DNA of 64,000 bases. It comes from Meiothermus sp. (GTDB lineage Bacteria; Deinococcota; Deinococci; Deinococcales; Thermaceae). The position numbers and the translations under genes were made by a program. The stretch covers positions 1 to 64,000 of the forward strand of contig NZ_BPIK01000001.1 in the NCBI RefSeq assembly GCF_026004075.1, read 5' to 3'. Under the pieces are notes generated by a model. The model ran no database searches and had not been told where the DNA came from. It saw only the letters and a program-made list of their open reading frames with translations. Of the stretch, positions 14,926-24,041 are shown piece by piece (position 1 is the stretch's first letter; the number at the start of each line of letters is the position of its first letter).

Positions 14926-17090
14926 TGTGGGGGATTGATCGAAATAGTCTGATCGACGATGCCCTGCTGCGCCGCATCTACCCGCAGGGACTCGACGTCT
15001 ATGCTCGGTTATCCGGCGTGCTGGGGCGGCGCGCCTGGGAGCAGAGACGGCGTCTGATCCTGATGGACTCCACCCGCCCGAGCCCCCTACCCCAAACCCT
15101 GGCGGTGGGCCTGTTGGTCGCCGATTTCTTCCATCGGGAGATGTACCACTCCCCATACTTGAAAGGCAATCTGCTCATCGTCACCCGCCAAGTAGGCCAG
15201 TTGCGAGAAAGCTTGCGCGAGTTCCGCCTGGGAGAAGCAGGCGACAGCTTGGAGCGCTTTTGGGAAATCCGCACCCTCTCCCGCTACCAACCGCCAGGCA
15301 GCCGACCGGCGATCTACCTAGCTAACCCCGGCTGGCCGCTCGAGCACCCCTTCGCTGCGGTGATCATCGATGCCACCGATCCCCGGGTCTTGGCTTGCCT
15401 AGAGAACCTGCCCTTCAACCATTACCTAGCCGTTACTCCGCCACTGGATGAGGCCACGTTAGCTCGGCTAGGCAGGTCGGCCGTGCTATGGGATGAGGCT
15501 GCCAAAGGATGGGTAGCCCGGGAGTTCAATAGGCACGAACATCCCGGGCATCCAGCTTCATCGCCATCCTACCGCTGGGTGGAGGTGATCGAAGATGCAG
15601 AACTGGACAAGGTTCTTTGGGCGGCTTACCAGCAGCTAGCCGAGGCCCAGGCGATGTTCGGGGGGTTTTTTCCCCTCCGGCAAGCCTGGGGTTTGTTCCA
15701 TCAGCTACGCATGCTCAGCGTGCCGCTGTACCGGCTTGAAAACCTGCGTAAGCATAAGGGACGCCCCACCCTGCGCGACCGGCTGGACTCCCTCGAGCCG
15801 GAAGCCCCCTCCCATCCGGTGCAGCGCCTGCTTTGGCAACGGGTGCTCGATCGGCTGAGCGAAGCCTACGAAGCCTTGCAGCACCGCGACCTGCCGCCCA
15901 AGTTTTTCGCCCTCGTGGAGTGGCTGGAGCAGCACAACGCGGAGCTGCGATCCTGTTGGGTAGTAGCCACCACCCAGACTGAAGCAATCCTGCTGCAGAG
16001 CCTATGCATGGATGTCAGTCCACGGCAGCTGTTCATCGGCTTCGGAGGCTCAGCCGAGGTGCTGTGGTCTAACGAGGAGGAACGCCGGGCGGCACAGGGG
16101 TTGGGATCAGAGCGGCTGCTGCTTGGCTACCGCAGCGCCAGTCAGCGCTACTTGGACTTAGGTCCGGCCAATGTAGCGGTCCTAGCCTACCCTTTCGAGG
16201 CACGCATCGAGAGCTACCTCTGCGAGCAGCGTCAGCGCTGGCTGGAGTATCTGGTAACAGAGCGCGACCGAGTCCTGCATTCCCTGGGTCTGAAGCCCCC
16301 TTCTCCGCCAGACCTTCCCGTCACCAGGTTGGAATTTTCTAAACAAAAAGCAGTGGTTCAGCCCTTAAGTGTCTTGACGGAGGAGGCGCCGCGACTTGAC
16401 CTGCACGCCTTAGCAGAGTACCAAGTAAACCCCCGGACCGGAGGGAACCGCGGACCGACAGTCGAAGAGATGAAGGTGGAGCTGGAGGGTGGGTTGATCC
16501 TCTATCTGCCCAAGACCCGGTTGGTCACCCTGTTCGTGCCCGGGCAAGGCAACGTGGAAAAGCTTGCACAACAGCTACAACCCGGCGACCGGATGATCAT
16601 CTTTGTCGACGGCGTGTACGATGACCTGTTCGAGCGCATCAGCGAAGCCTTGCAGCCGCTAGTACAGATGGAGGAACGGTTATACTTGGAATTGTGGGAA
16701 GCAGCCAAGCTAAAACTACAAGTGCAGTATCCCAACATGGCAGAGTTGCACCGCGCGCTGGCACGTCGTGGCTTGGAACGTGACCCGACAACGGTGCGCA
16801 GCTGGTTCGCCAAGGGGCAGACCCTTGCCCCCCAACAGTTCCACGACTTCCTGCTTCTGACTAGTATCATGGGGCTCCCCGAGTCTCTGAACCGCCCCCA
16901 GCTGTGGCGGGCCATAGAGAACCACCGCACGAGACATCGCCAATTGGGCCGGCTGCTGCACCGAGTGCTGGAGAGCATCGTCAGCGGCAGCGGCTACGAG
17001 GGGTCATTGCGAGAGGCGAGGCAGCAGGGGATATCCCTGGAAGAGTTGCTCAGCGCAGTGGACGTGAGGAGGGTAGTTCGACGCTCATGA
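14925..17090 (+). CDS. DrmE-like protein of the DISARM-type operon
   Basis: A 721-residue protein of largely unknown activity. ATG 14925 overlaps the methyltransferase stop (TGATG), which decides the start. No Walker motif, nuclease motif or membrane helix was found by eye. The middle has a pattern resembling a Rossmann-like domain (CWVVATTQTEAILLQSL, LLLGYRSASQRYLDLG), and the C-terminal third (about 490-720) is helical with a VDGVYDDLFERI block. Position directly before the drmA helicase and its length match drmE of class 2 DISARM, where drmE has no known domain. The assignment is by position and general likeness, not by a diagnostic motif. Confidence 0.65.
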   Translation: MWGIDRNSLIDDALLRRIYPQGLDVYARLSGVLGRRAWEQRRRLILMDSTRPSPLPQTLAVGLLVADFFHREMYHSPYLKGNLLIVTRQVGQLRESLREFRLGEAGDSLERFWEIRTLSRYQPPGSRPAIYLANPGWPLEHPFAAVIIDATDPRVLACLENLPFNHYLAVTPPLDEATLARLGRSAVLWDEAAKGWVAREFNRHEHPGHPASSPSYRWVEVIEDAELDKVLWAAYQQLAEAQAMFGGFFPLRQAWGLFHQLRMLSVPLYRLENLRKHKGRPTLRDRLDSLEPEAPSHPVQRLLWQRVLDRLSEAYEALQHRDLPPKFFALVEWLEQHNAELRSCWVVATTQTEAILLQSLCMDVSPRQLFIGFGGSAEVLWSNEEERRAAQGLGSERLLLGYRSASQRYLDLGPANVAVLAYPFEARIESYLCEQRQRWLEYLVTERDRVLHSLGLKPPSPPDLPVTRLEFSKQKAVVQPLSVLTEEAPRLDLHALAEYQVNPRTGGNRGPTVEEMKVELEGGLILYLPKTRLVTLFVPGQGNVEKLAQQLQPGDRMIIFVDGVYDDLFERISEALQPLVQMEERLYLELWEAAKLKLQVQYPNMAELHRALARRGLERDPTTVRSWFAKGQTLAPQQFHDFLLLTSIMGLPESLNRPQLWRAIENHRTRHRQLGRLLHRVLESIVSGSGYEGSLREARQQGISLEELLSAVDVRRVVRRS

Positions 17091-20000
17091 GTCAAGTCAG
17101 CTATAACGACGAGATCAAGCTGGTGGATCACCTAACTCGAGTACTGGAACACCGACTGGCGGGACGTGACCAGAGACGTCATGTAGCACGGCAGCCGGTG
17201 GACGTATGCCAGCTTGGTGTACTGGCCCCCTATGACCCGGACGCCGATGCGTACAAGCAGCCAAGTAGCTTAGGTTTGGAGTTCATGGTGCGTGATCAGG
17301 AAGCTGGGAGGATAGAAGTCGAGGGCCAACTTGCCTTTTACGTACGGCGGCTACCCACGCTGGCAGAGCAGCAGTCCGTTGCTGGCGAAGCTGGTGGACA
17401 GGGCCTAATCGAGGTCATTGAGCGCTGCGACCTATCCTTTGGCCCACTGGAGCTCCCGCTCATCGACGGGGATGACTGTGGGCAGCTACAGCAGTTGTTG
17501 GATAAAGAAATCCAAGTTCTGGCAGCACGAGCCGATGCGTGGCGCGTGATGGAACGCAGACCCTCGGTACCTGCGAACGCCACAACCTCAGCAGAAGCTT
17601 TCGCTGAGTGGTTGCAGGAAGCCTTGGGAAACAGGCCGCTCGACATCCCCCCGCTTAAGGTGCGCTTACAAGTGATGACCCGGCACTATGAGGACTGTAA
17701 GCGCGTCACCGTGTACTTGCGCAATGAGACCCCTCAAGGCAACAACCCTACCGAGAACAACTACCGGGTCATCGCGGACGTTCGGTTGCGGGTGCGTGTG
17801 CAGGGCACACTGGTACCGGTAGAGATCCTCCCTGTGGCCGAGGATTATCAGTTTGACCGCAACGTATGGGTAGTCGGAAGAAACTGCGGAGCACTGCGAG
17901 AGGGCAACTGCCTAACCACCCGCTGTCTGGCTATATCCCGCCAAAAGCGCATGACCACGCGCTCTGAACCCCCAGCTCCCTTTCAGGATCTGGCCCAACG
18001 TCCCCTCGAGGTGCTCCAGGGCATCTACGAAGCCATGCAGGCCCACGCCCAGTCCTGGGAGCGGGAACTGGATCGCAGAGGGTATACTGGCGAGTTTGCC
18101 GAGGCGGCTCAGGCGGACCTGCAGCAGTTCCGCGAGGAGATCCACCGTTTTGCCGCCGGATTGGCCGCCCTCCAGGCCGATGCCCGGCTCGAGCAGGCCT
18201 TCACCGCCATGAACCGGGTCTTTGCCCGCATATCCCCTTACCCCAGTTGGCGGCTGTTTCAGATCGTCTTCATCGTCAGCCAGCTGCCTGCCCTCGTGTT
18301 GCGAGAAGGGATCACGGCAGGCGAGTGGGCTGGGGAGCGCTACGAGTGGGCCGACGACCCGGACCAGGCGGTGGTGCTGTGGTTCCCTACCGGCGGCGGC
18401 AAGACCGAGGCGTATCTGGGTTTAGTGTGTACGGCCATGCTCTACGACCGCCTGCGTGGGAAGAAGCTGGGGGTCACCGCTTGGCTGCGCTTTCCCCTGC
18501 GGATGCTCTCGTTGCAGCAGTTGCAGCGGGCCATGCGCGTGCTGTACGGGGCGGAGCAGGAGCGGTTAGCGCTGGGCCTCGAGGGGGACCCATTCCGGCT
18601 GGGTTACCTCGCGGGCAAAGGAAACTCGCCCAACCAACTCGACGCCACCGAGCTGCAGCGCTGGAGCCAGGCGGGTGAGCTGGAGAAACTGCGGCTGGTG
18701 CCCAACTGCCCAGCCTGCGGGGGGCTAGAGACGGTGGAAGTGTATCCCCAGGCCAACCGGTTGTGCTTCGAGCATCGCTGCCGAGAGTGCGGGTACCAGC
18801 TTCCACTGGACGTAAGCGACGCCGAGGTGCTGCGGCACCAGAGTACGGTGGTGGTGGGCACGGTGGACAAGATGGCAGCGCTGGCCTATCAGCCCGCGTT
18901 GAGCATGCTCTGGCAGGTGCGCAGGTGCTGCCCGCAGCATGGGTACTTCCTGGACAAGTGCCTGGTGAGGAACTGCTCCGTAAACAGTCGGCAACTGCAG
19001 ACCGTAAATGCCTACGACCTTGGGCCAAGCCTGCACATCCAGGACGAGCTCCACCTGTTACAAGAGGAGCTGGGGGCCTTCGCCGGGCACTACGAGACAA
19101 CAATCCGCTCACTCGAGCCCAAGCCCGCCAAAGTGTTGGCTGCCACAGCGACCATCGCTGGCTACGAACACCAGCTCAGACACCTCTACGGGGTTCGGCA
19201 CGCGGTGCGCTTCCCCGGTCGCGGGATGGACCGCTACCGCACGTTCTACAGCGAGGTGGCGCGGGAAGAGGGGCAGGAAAAGATCGCGCGGGTCTTCCTC
19301 GCGTTCTGGAGCCGTCCCCACCCCGCTGAGAGTTCAGCCTTGGTGCACCGCATCCTTCTGAACGAGATCAAGCGCCTCGCCAGCAATCCTTATGAGTTGA
19401 GTGCCGTGGTAGGCCGTACCTTGAGCCCAAATGAGGCGGGCGCTTTGATTCGGCTTTACTCCACCTCGTTGGCCTACGTGGGCAGTCGGGCCAACGGCAG
19501 TCGGATCAAGGATACCTTGGAATCAGGGCAGGTCTTCCGTGTGGAATACACCCATAACAAGTCTACCCCGGCCCATATCGCCCAGGTGGTGAGCTCGATC
19601 GAAAACCCGCCTCCGTTTGGGTCGGACAGCTTCCTTGATGCGCTAGTGGCCACCAACATGATCAGCCATGGGGTGGACCTCGAGCGGATCAACCTCATGA
19701 CCCTAGATCGTCTGCCGGGCACCGTGGAGGAGTACATCCAGGCCTCAAGCCGGGCTGGGCGGCAACACGTGGGCCTAGTTGTGGTCATCCTGGCCAGTTA
19801 CAACCTGCGTGCTTCTAGCGTGTACAGCCGCTTCGTGGAGTACCATGACAACCTCGAACGCATGGTGCATCCAGTGGCCATCAACCGCTTCGCTCGTTTC
19901 GCCCTTCGCCGCACCTTACCCGGGGTGCTGGCATCGGTGTTCCTCGGACGAAGCCACTCCGGCGCGAACAGGCTGTGGGAGCGGGAGAGTGCTCGCCAAT

Positions 20001-20281
20001 ACCTGTCGCAGCAGCGCCAGCAGGTACTGGGGGAGCTTAAGGAAGCCTACCGCCTGGGGGCTGGGGTCTATCCGTCGGATCTCGAGCAGGCCATGGCGGT
20101 CGTGTTGGAGGAGGAGCTAGACCAGGTGCAAGTCACGCTATCGAGCAGCCAGGAGCGGTATCTAACGAAAGCCATCCACCCGATGACCAGCCTCCGCGAC
20201 GTCGAGGAGGGGGTTCAGGTCAACTTGACAACAAGCTACTCGATTGAGGATGCAAGGTGGTTCACACGGGGGGGGCGCTGA
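17087..20281 (+). CDS. drmA: DISARM helicase DrmA
   Basis: A 1064-residue SF2-type helicase. The Walker A motif FPTGGGKTEAYLGL is near residue 436, IQDELHLL (Walker B) near 652, ATATI (motif III) near 685, and the C-terminal motif VI region SSRAGR near 886, after TNMISHGVDLERINLMTLDRLPG. A Cys-rich insert (CPACGG, CRECGY, about 545-570) lies between Walker A and B. About 430 residues precede the motor and may bind DNA or partners. ATG 17087 overlaps the previous stop (ATGA). In DISARM, DrmA works with DrmB on incoming phage DNA, and the complex is inhibited at methylated host sites. Confidence 0.88.
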   Translation: MSQVSYNDEIKLVDHLTRVLEHRLAGRDQRRHVARQPVDVCQLGVLAPYDPDADAYKQPSSLGLEFMVRDQEAGRIEVEGQLAFYVRRLPTLAEQQSVAGEAGGQGLIEVIERCDLSFGPLELPLIDGDDCGQLQQLLDKEIQVLAARADAWRVMERRPSVPANATTSAEAFAEWLQEALGNRPLDIPPLKVRLQVMTRHYEDCKRVTVYLRNETPQGNNPTENNYRVIADVRLRVRVQGTLVPVEILPVAEDYQFDRNVWVVGRNCGALREGNCLTTRCLAISRQKRMTTRSEPPAPFQDLAQRPLEVLQGIYEAMQAHAQSWERELDRRGYTGEFAEAAQADLQQFREEIHRFAAGLAALQADARLEQAFTAMNRVFARISPYPSWRLFQIVFIVSQLPALVLREGITAGEWAGERYEWADDPDQAVVLWFPTGGGKTEAYLGLVCTAMLYDRLRGKKLGVTAWLRFPLRMLSLQQLQRAMRVLYGAEQERLALGLEGDPFRLGYLAGKGNSPNQLDATELQRWSQAGELEKLRLVPNCPACGGLETVEVYPQANRLCFEHRCRECGYQLPLDVSDAEVLRHQSTVVVGTVDKMAALAYQPALSMLWQVRRCCPQHGYFLDKCLVRNCSVNSRQLQTVNAYDLGPSLHIQDELHLLQEELGAFAGHYETTIRSLEPKPAKVLAATATIAGYEHQLRHLYGVRHAVRFPGRGMDRYRTFYSEVAREEGQEKIARVFLAFWSRPHPAESSALVHRILLNEIKRLASNPYELSAVVGRTLSPNEAGALIRLYSTSLAYVGSRANGSRIKDTLESGQVFRVEYTHNKSTPAHIAQVVSSIENPPPFGSDSFLDALVATNMISHGVDLERINLMTLDRLPGTVEEYIQASSRAGRQHVGLVVVILASYNLRASSVYSRFVEYHDNLERMVHPVAINRFARFALRRTLPGVLASVFLGRSHSGANRLWERESARQYLSQQRQQVLGELKEAYRLGAGVYPSDLEQAMAVVLEEELDQVQVTLSSSQERYLTKAIHPMTSLRDVEEGVQVNLTTSYSIEDARWFTRGGR

Positions 20282-22056
20282 TGGAGCGGGGTAGGACACA
20301 AATCCTATACAACTTTCTGCCCGGGGCACTGGCCGAACATGAGGACTTCGGCATGAGCTGGGTAACGAGTGTGGAACTGGATCCTCAGGTAGACGTCAAT
20401 CAGCGGGCTCTGTTGAACCTTGTTGACGACTACGTGAGGCGCTGGGAGTTTGACGGCAGGGCCTTCCACCAGGGTTATCCTGCCAGCCGGCTCAATCCTG
20501 CTGGTTTTGCGATAGGGCAGCCAAGCCGCGTGCTGATGGAGCCCTTCCCCAGCAGCTTCAGCTGCACGCGCTGCGGCTATACCGCGAAGCTGGTCAGTCT
20601 CAAGCAGAGGAGGGCTCGTCCTGGGGTGTGCCCACGCTGCCAAGGTCCGCTGGGCCGGATGACGGTGGTCCAGATACACAACTGCGGCGCGCTGCAGGAG
20701 CTTTCTTTCCCCGATGAGTATGACTCGAAGTACCGTGGCCACAATCTCAGGTTATTCAACCCAGGACGCACCCGCGATGCCCGTTGGTACTCTCTGGACT
20801 CAAATAAGGAGCTTGGCGGATTGCGGATGTGGCCCTGCAATTGCGAGTACAGCAAGGCAAATCCTAATGAGAAGTTCCAGCGCCAGGTGGAGGCTAAGGA
20901 GCCGACCAACCACCTCGCACACGTGCTGCCGTTCCTCAATTTCGACAAGGAGCAGGAGAGCCTGCTCATCAGCCTGGAGAAATCGAGTACGGGGTTGTTG
21001 CTGGCCAAGCTGTGGGGTCTCCTTCCGGGCAAGGTGCGGGAGGCCGTGGCCAAGAGGGAACTCAGCCCCGACGCCCAGCAAGTCCTCGAGGTTCTACGAC
21101 AGGTTGCGCCAGAGCGGGCACGGGCCATGGAGGACCAGATGAGAAATGACCCTTCCTCACAGGCGCTTGCTGAGGTAGGTCGCCTCACTGCAGGTGCCAC
21201 CATCGGGCCGCCGAGCCGTCAACTGGTGGAGCACGCCATCCTGGAAGACACCTCTGAGCTCACCACTCCCGCGATGGCAGCGGCCCGATGGTGCACCCTG
21301 GATGGGTCGGGTGCCGCATCCTACCTGCAGGAGTCTGAGCGGATGAGGGGACTGTTGGGATTCAGCAATATTCGGCTAATCAGCAACTTCCGTATCGCAC
21401 TAGCTGCGATAGGATACACACGGGTTTCCCGCGATCCCCAGCGCAGTATACTGCGGGCCTTTCCTGCGGTTGACGGAAAGACCCCCATCTACTGCGTGCC
21501 CACCGAAACCGAAGCAATCTGGTTTCAGCTAGACCCCACGCCCGTGCTACGCTGGCTGGTGCGCAACAATTTGGCACCAAAGGAAGCCCAAGGCGCTGAA
21601 GCTTGGGCTAAGCTCTGGCACCTTGGCCTGCGGGGCGAGGCTTTCCGCACCCCGCAGGACGCGGTGCCCACCCTGGTATATACGCTGCTTCATACCATTT
21701 CCCACCTCATGATGCAGCGCATCGTCTGGAGCGGCTTCGCCCCGGAGAGCATTGGGGAGTATCTGCTCCCCGAGACGCTGGGCCTGATCCTCTATGCCAA
21801 CCGCTACACGGCCAGCAAGATTGGCGGGTTGACCACTCTCTTCGAACAGCAATTGCCCTACTGGCTTGAGGAAGTTTACCAAGATGGTCGTAGCTGCATC
21901 TACGACCCGCTGTGCGCTGAGGAAGGGGGTAGTTGTGTGGGTTGCACCTACCTCGAGCACAACTGCATCGACTTCAACCACCACCTGAGCCGCCTGGTGC
22001 TGTACGGTGGGAGCCACCCGAAGTACGGCGTGCTTCGAGGATTCTGGGAGCCATGA
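20281..22056 (+). CDS. drmB: DUF1998 protein DrmB
   Basis: A 591-residue protein with the DUF1998 (MrfA-type zinc) domain at its C-terminus: HTISHLMMQRIVWSGF, IGEYLLPETLGLILYAN, then a Cys cluster including CIYDPLC, CVGCTYL and NC (about 540-562). A second zinc site, CTRCGYTA plus CPRCQGPLG, lies near residues 95-120. DUF1998 commonly accompanies DrmA-type helicases and forms a complex with them. The start overlaps the drmA stop (TGATG). The drmA-drmB-drmC order is the conserved core of DISARM. Confidence 0.87.
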   Translation: MERGRTQILYNFLPGALAEHEDFGMSWVTSVELDPQVDVNQRALLNLVDDYVRRWEFDGRAFHQGYPASRLNPAGFAIGQPSRVLMEPFPSSFSCTRCGYTAKLVSLKQRRARPGVCPRCQGPLGRMTVVQIHNCGALQELSFPDEYDSKYRGHNLRLFNPGRTRDARWYSLDSNKELGGLRMWPCNCEYSKANPNEKFQRQVEAKEPTNHLAHVLPFLNFDKEQESLLISLEKSSTGLLLAKLWGLLPGKVREAVAKRELSPDAQQVLEVLRQVAPERARAMEDQMRNDPSSQALAEVGRLTAGATIGPPSRQLVEHAILEDTSELTTPAMAAARWCTLDGSGAASYLQESERMRGLLGFSNIRLISNFRIALAAIGYTRVSRDPQRSILRAFPAVDGKTPIYCVPTETEAIWFQLDPTPVLRWLVRNNLAPKEAQGAEAWAKLWHLGLRGEAFRTPQDAVPTLVYTLLHTISHLMMQRIVWSGFAPESIGEYLLPETLGLILYANRYTASKIGGLTTLFEQQLPYWLEEVYQDGRSCIYDPLCAEEGGSCVGCTYLEHNCIDFNHHLSRLVLYGGSHPKYGVLRGFWEP

Positions 22057-22757
22057 CTTTGTCAACCGAGACCCTGCGCCTGCTAGGGGCGGCGCTCTGG
22101 AGTCGGCTGGATCAGCTGGTTACAGCCAACGACCTGCTGTGGGCGGATAGCCTGTTAGGAGAGGGAGGGCACCTCTGGCTATATGAGGCCTTACAACGGC
22201 ACGGGGCGCTGGAAGGGGGGCAGCTGCGGGCCCAGGGTCTGGCTGCTTTCCTGGGGAGGTATGCGGACCAAGGGACCCTCTTGTGGACGTTACCCGATCG
22301 TGAGAACAGCTATGTCGCGGCCATCCTGGAAGCCATCGCCAGTGCCGAGCAACACCTGTGGCTGGTAAGCCCTTACCTGGAGCAGCAGGGCATGGCTCAC
22401 CTCAGCGACGAGCTCCTGAGTGCCCTCTGGCGCGGGGTTGCCATCTCGGTGATCACCCACGCGGCCCACGAGCCAGGTAGCCCCCAGGCCAGAGCGCTGG
22501 CCCGCCTGCAGCAAGAGGCGCTGCGCGCACAGGGAACGCTGACCATCTACAGTGCTCAGATGGAGAAGGGCTTGTTACACGCCAAGATCGTGGTGGCGGA
22601 TCGGAAGTGGGGAGTGCTCGGGAGCGCGAACCTGACCGACCCCGGGCTCCGCTGGAACGTGGAGATCGGGATGCGTTTTGGTGAACAGCATGCGCGAACC
22701 ATAGTTGCCCAGCTTGAGGAACTATGCCGGGAACCGAGGTTGGTGCGCTTAGAGTAG
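22053..22757 (+). CDS. drmC: Phospholipase D-fold protein DrmC
   Basis: A 234-residue PLD-family protein with a single HKD motif: HAKIVVADRKWGVLGSAN starting near residue 176 (His, Lys, Asp, then GSxN). Single-HKD members usually dimerise and cleave phosphodiester bonds, commonly in DNA. The N-terminal 90 residues are helical. ATG 22053 overlaps the drmB stop (ATGA), so the whole five-gene operon is translationally coupled. In studied DISARM systems drmC is dispensable for defence against some phages. A block of decayed insertion sequences follows. Confidence 0.85.
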   Translation: MTLSTETLRLLGAALWSRLDQLVTANDLLWADSLLGEGGHLWLYEALQRHGALEGGQLRAQGLAAFLGRYADQGTLLWTLPDRENSYVAAILEAIASAEQHLWLVSPYLEQQGMAHLSDELLSALWRGVAISVITHAAHEPGSPQARALARLQQEALRAQGTLTIYSAQMEKGLLHAKIVVADRKWGVLGSANLTDPGLRWNVEIGMRFGEQHARTIVAQLEELCREPRLVRLE

Positions 22758-22894
22758 CTTTGACAAATACTTTGATCCGGATTTACGAGGTGTTTACTAA
22801 ATGCGGAAGAGTGCAGCTCCAGTCAAGAAAGAAGCCAAGCGGACAGCATACCCCCTGTATCCGCTGCACTTTAAATAACGCCAGTTCGAAGTTA

Positions 22895-23076
22895 TAAGAA
22901 ATCTTCAATACTCTTTCCACTAAAGTGGAGCCATGCAACTGGCCCAACATCAGCGCCGCCCCCGGTTGGAACTTCAACTGCAACACCATTTGACCCAGCC
23001 AGCGCCTACCCAGGGTTACACCCTATTTCACTGGTGGCCGGGGAATATTAAGGGAATAACTTAAAAGGACTTCTTA
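22895..23076 (-). mobile_element. MITE derived from an IS630-family element by internal deletion
   Basis: Both ends match the IS630 element at 57182-58317. TAAGAAATCTTCAA and the segment through ATGCAACTGGCCCAACATCAG match its transposase start region. The sequence then jumps directly to ACACCCTATTTCACTGGTGG, matching its 3' end, and closes with an inverted TAAGAAGTCC-type end at 23076. About 950 bp of transposase sequence are missing. It begins and ends at TA, the IS630 target. It cannot move on its own but could be mobilised by the intact element. Confidence 0.78.
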
Positions 23077-23081
23077 TTATC

Positions 23082-24034
23082 TCTGAAGTTACGCACAGAG
23101 GTATAAAGCGATAAAATAGGGCTTCCTGCCGATACAGGAGGCCCCTGATGAGTCTAGCACCGGTCGCAAAGTATCTTCAAGCCTTGTTGGTTGCGGTCTC
23201 TAACCACACACGCGTAGGTCTTGCCGATGCAGTTGAAGGCGTCTGCCACGACACCTTCCATCGCCTGCTGACGGGACGGATACAGTTGCTGGCGATTCTC
23301 CAACGCTTGGTCAACAAGCTGGTTCAGAAAGGTGGATACCTGATTCTGGACGATACCACCCTACAGAAGTTCACCACGGGTCTGGACTGTACGCACAAGG
23401 TTAGGGATAGCAAAACCGGGGGCTTCATTCTGGGGATACAGGTGCTGCTGGTGTGGACGAATGGCACCATCACCGTGCCGGTGGGTTTTCACCTCTACCG
23501 CGGAAAGGAAAAGCACAGCAAGCATGAGCTGGCCCTGCAACTGCTGCGACAGGCCCAGTGGCTGGGCATCGAGCCGGCGTATGTGTTGTTGGATGCCTGG
23601 TATGCCAGCGCCCGCTTGTTGCACTACCTCCAGGAGCAAGGCTGGCCCTTTGTGACCCGACTGAGGAAAAACCGCAGTTTGAATGGTCGGCAGCTCCGCT
23701 ATTTCCGCAGAGGGCCTTACTGGTCAGCGCTGCGGTATCTCAGGGGCCATATTCCGGTGGTGGTGTACCGGCGGGGAAGCAAGTTCTATGCCAGCAGCGA
23801 CCTGGAGCTACAAGATTCTGAAGCAGGCGTGCGGCTGGGAGGGGGTAAAGCAGAGGACGGTATCGTCGTACCGCCGTCACCTCACGCTGGGGCTGATGGC
23901 CTTCCTCTTCCTGGATCAGCAGAAATCCCAGCGTCGTACCACCCCCTACAAGTTGCGACGTCAGCTCATCTCCGGCAAGCTCAGGGTCTCCCAGCTTGAG
24001 CTACAACGATTCCTTGAGGCCGCGTAACTTCAGA
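23082..24034 (+). mobile_element. IS4-superfamily insertion sequence with a damaged transposase
   Basis: Perfect 13-bp terminal inverted repeats, TCTGAAGTTACGC at 23082-23094 and GCGTAACTTCAGA at 24022-24034, enclose one transposase gene. Total length is 953 bp. No clear target duplication is visible. It abuts the MITE on the left and another insertion sequence on the right. Confidence 0.8.
23148..24027 (+). pseudogene. DDE transposase, frameshifted and internally deleted
   Basis: Residues 1 to about 220 read well: the N-terminal part, the first Asp in LILDDTTLQK, and the second Asp in YVLLDAWYAS. The frame then breaks near 23810, after SSDLELQ. The natural C-terminus continues in the +1 frame as YKILKQACGWEGVKQRT and runs to VSQLELQRFLEAA, stopping at 24027. 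The segment normally lying between these blocks, including the catalytic Glu region, is also short, so a deletion caused the shift. AGGAGG precedes ATG 23148. The enzyme should be inactive. Confidence 0.75.
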
Positions 24035-24041
24035 AGGCGAT

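Noticed and set aside
16904-17086. Upstream extension of drmA by 61 codons
   Set aside because: It lies wholly within the DrmE-like gene; ATG 17087 with its ATGA overlap is the natural start.
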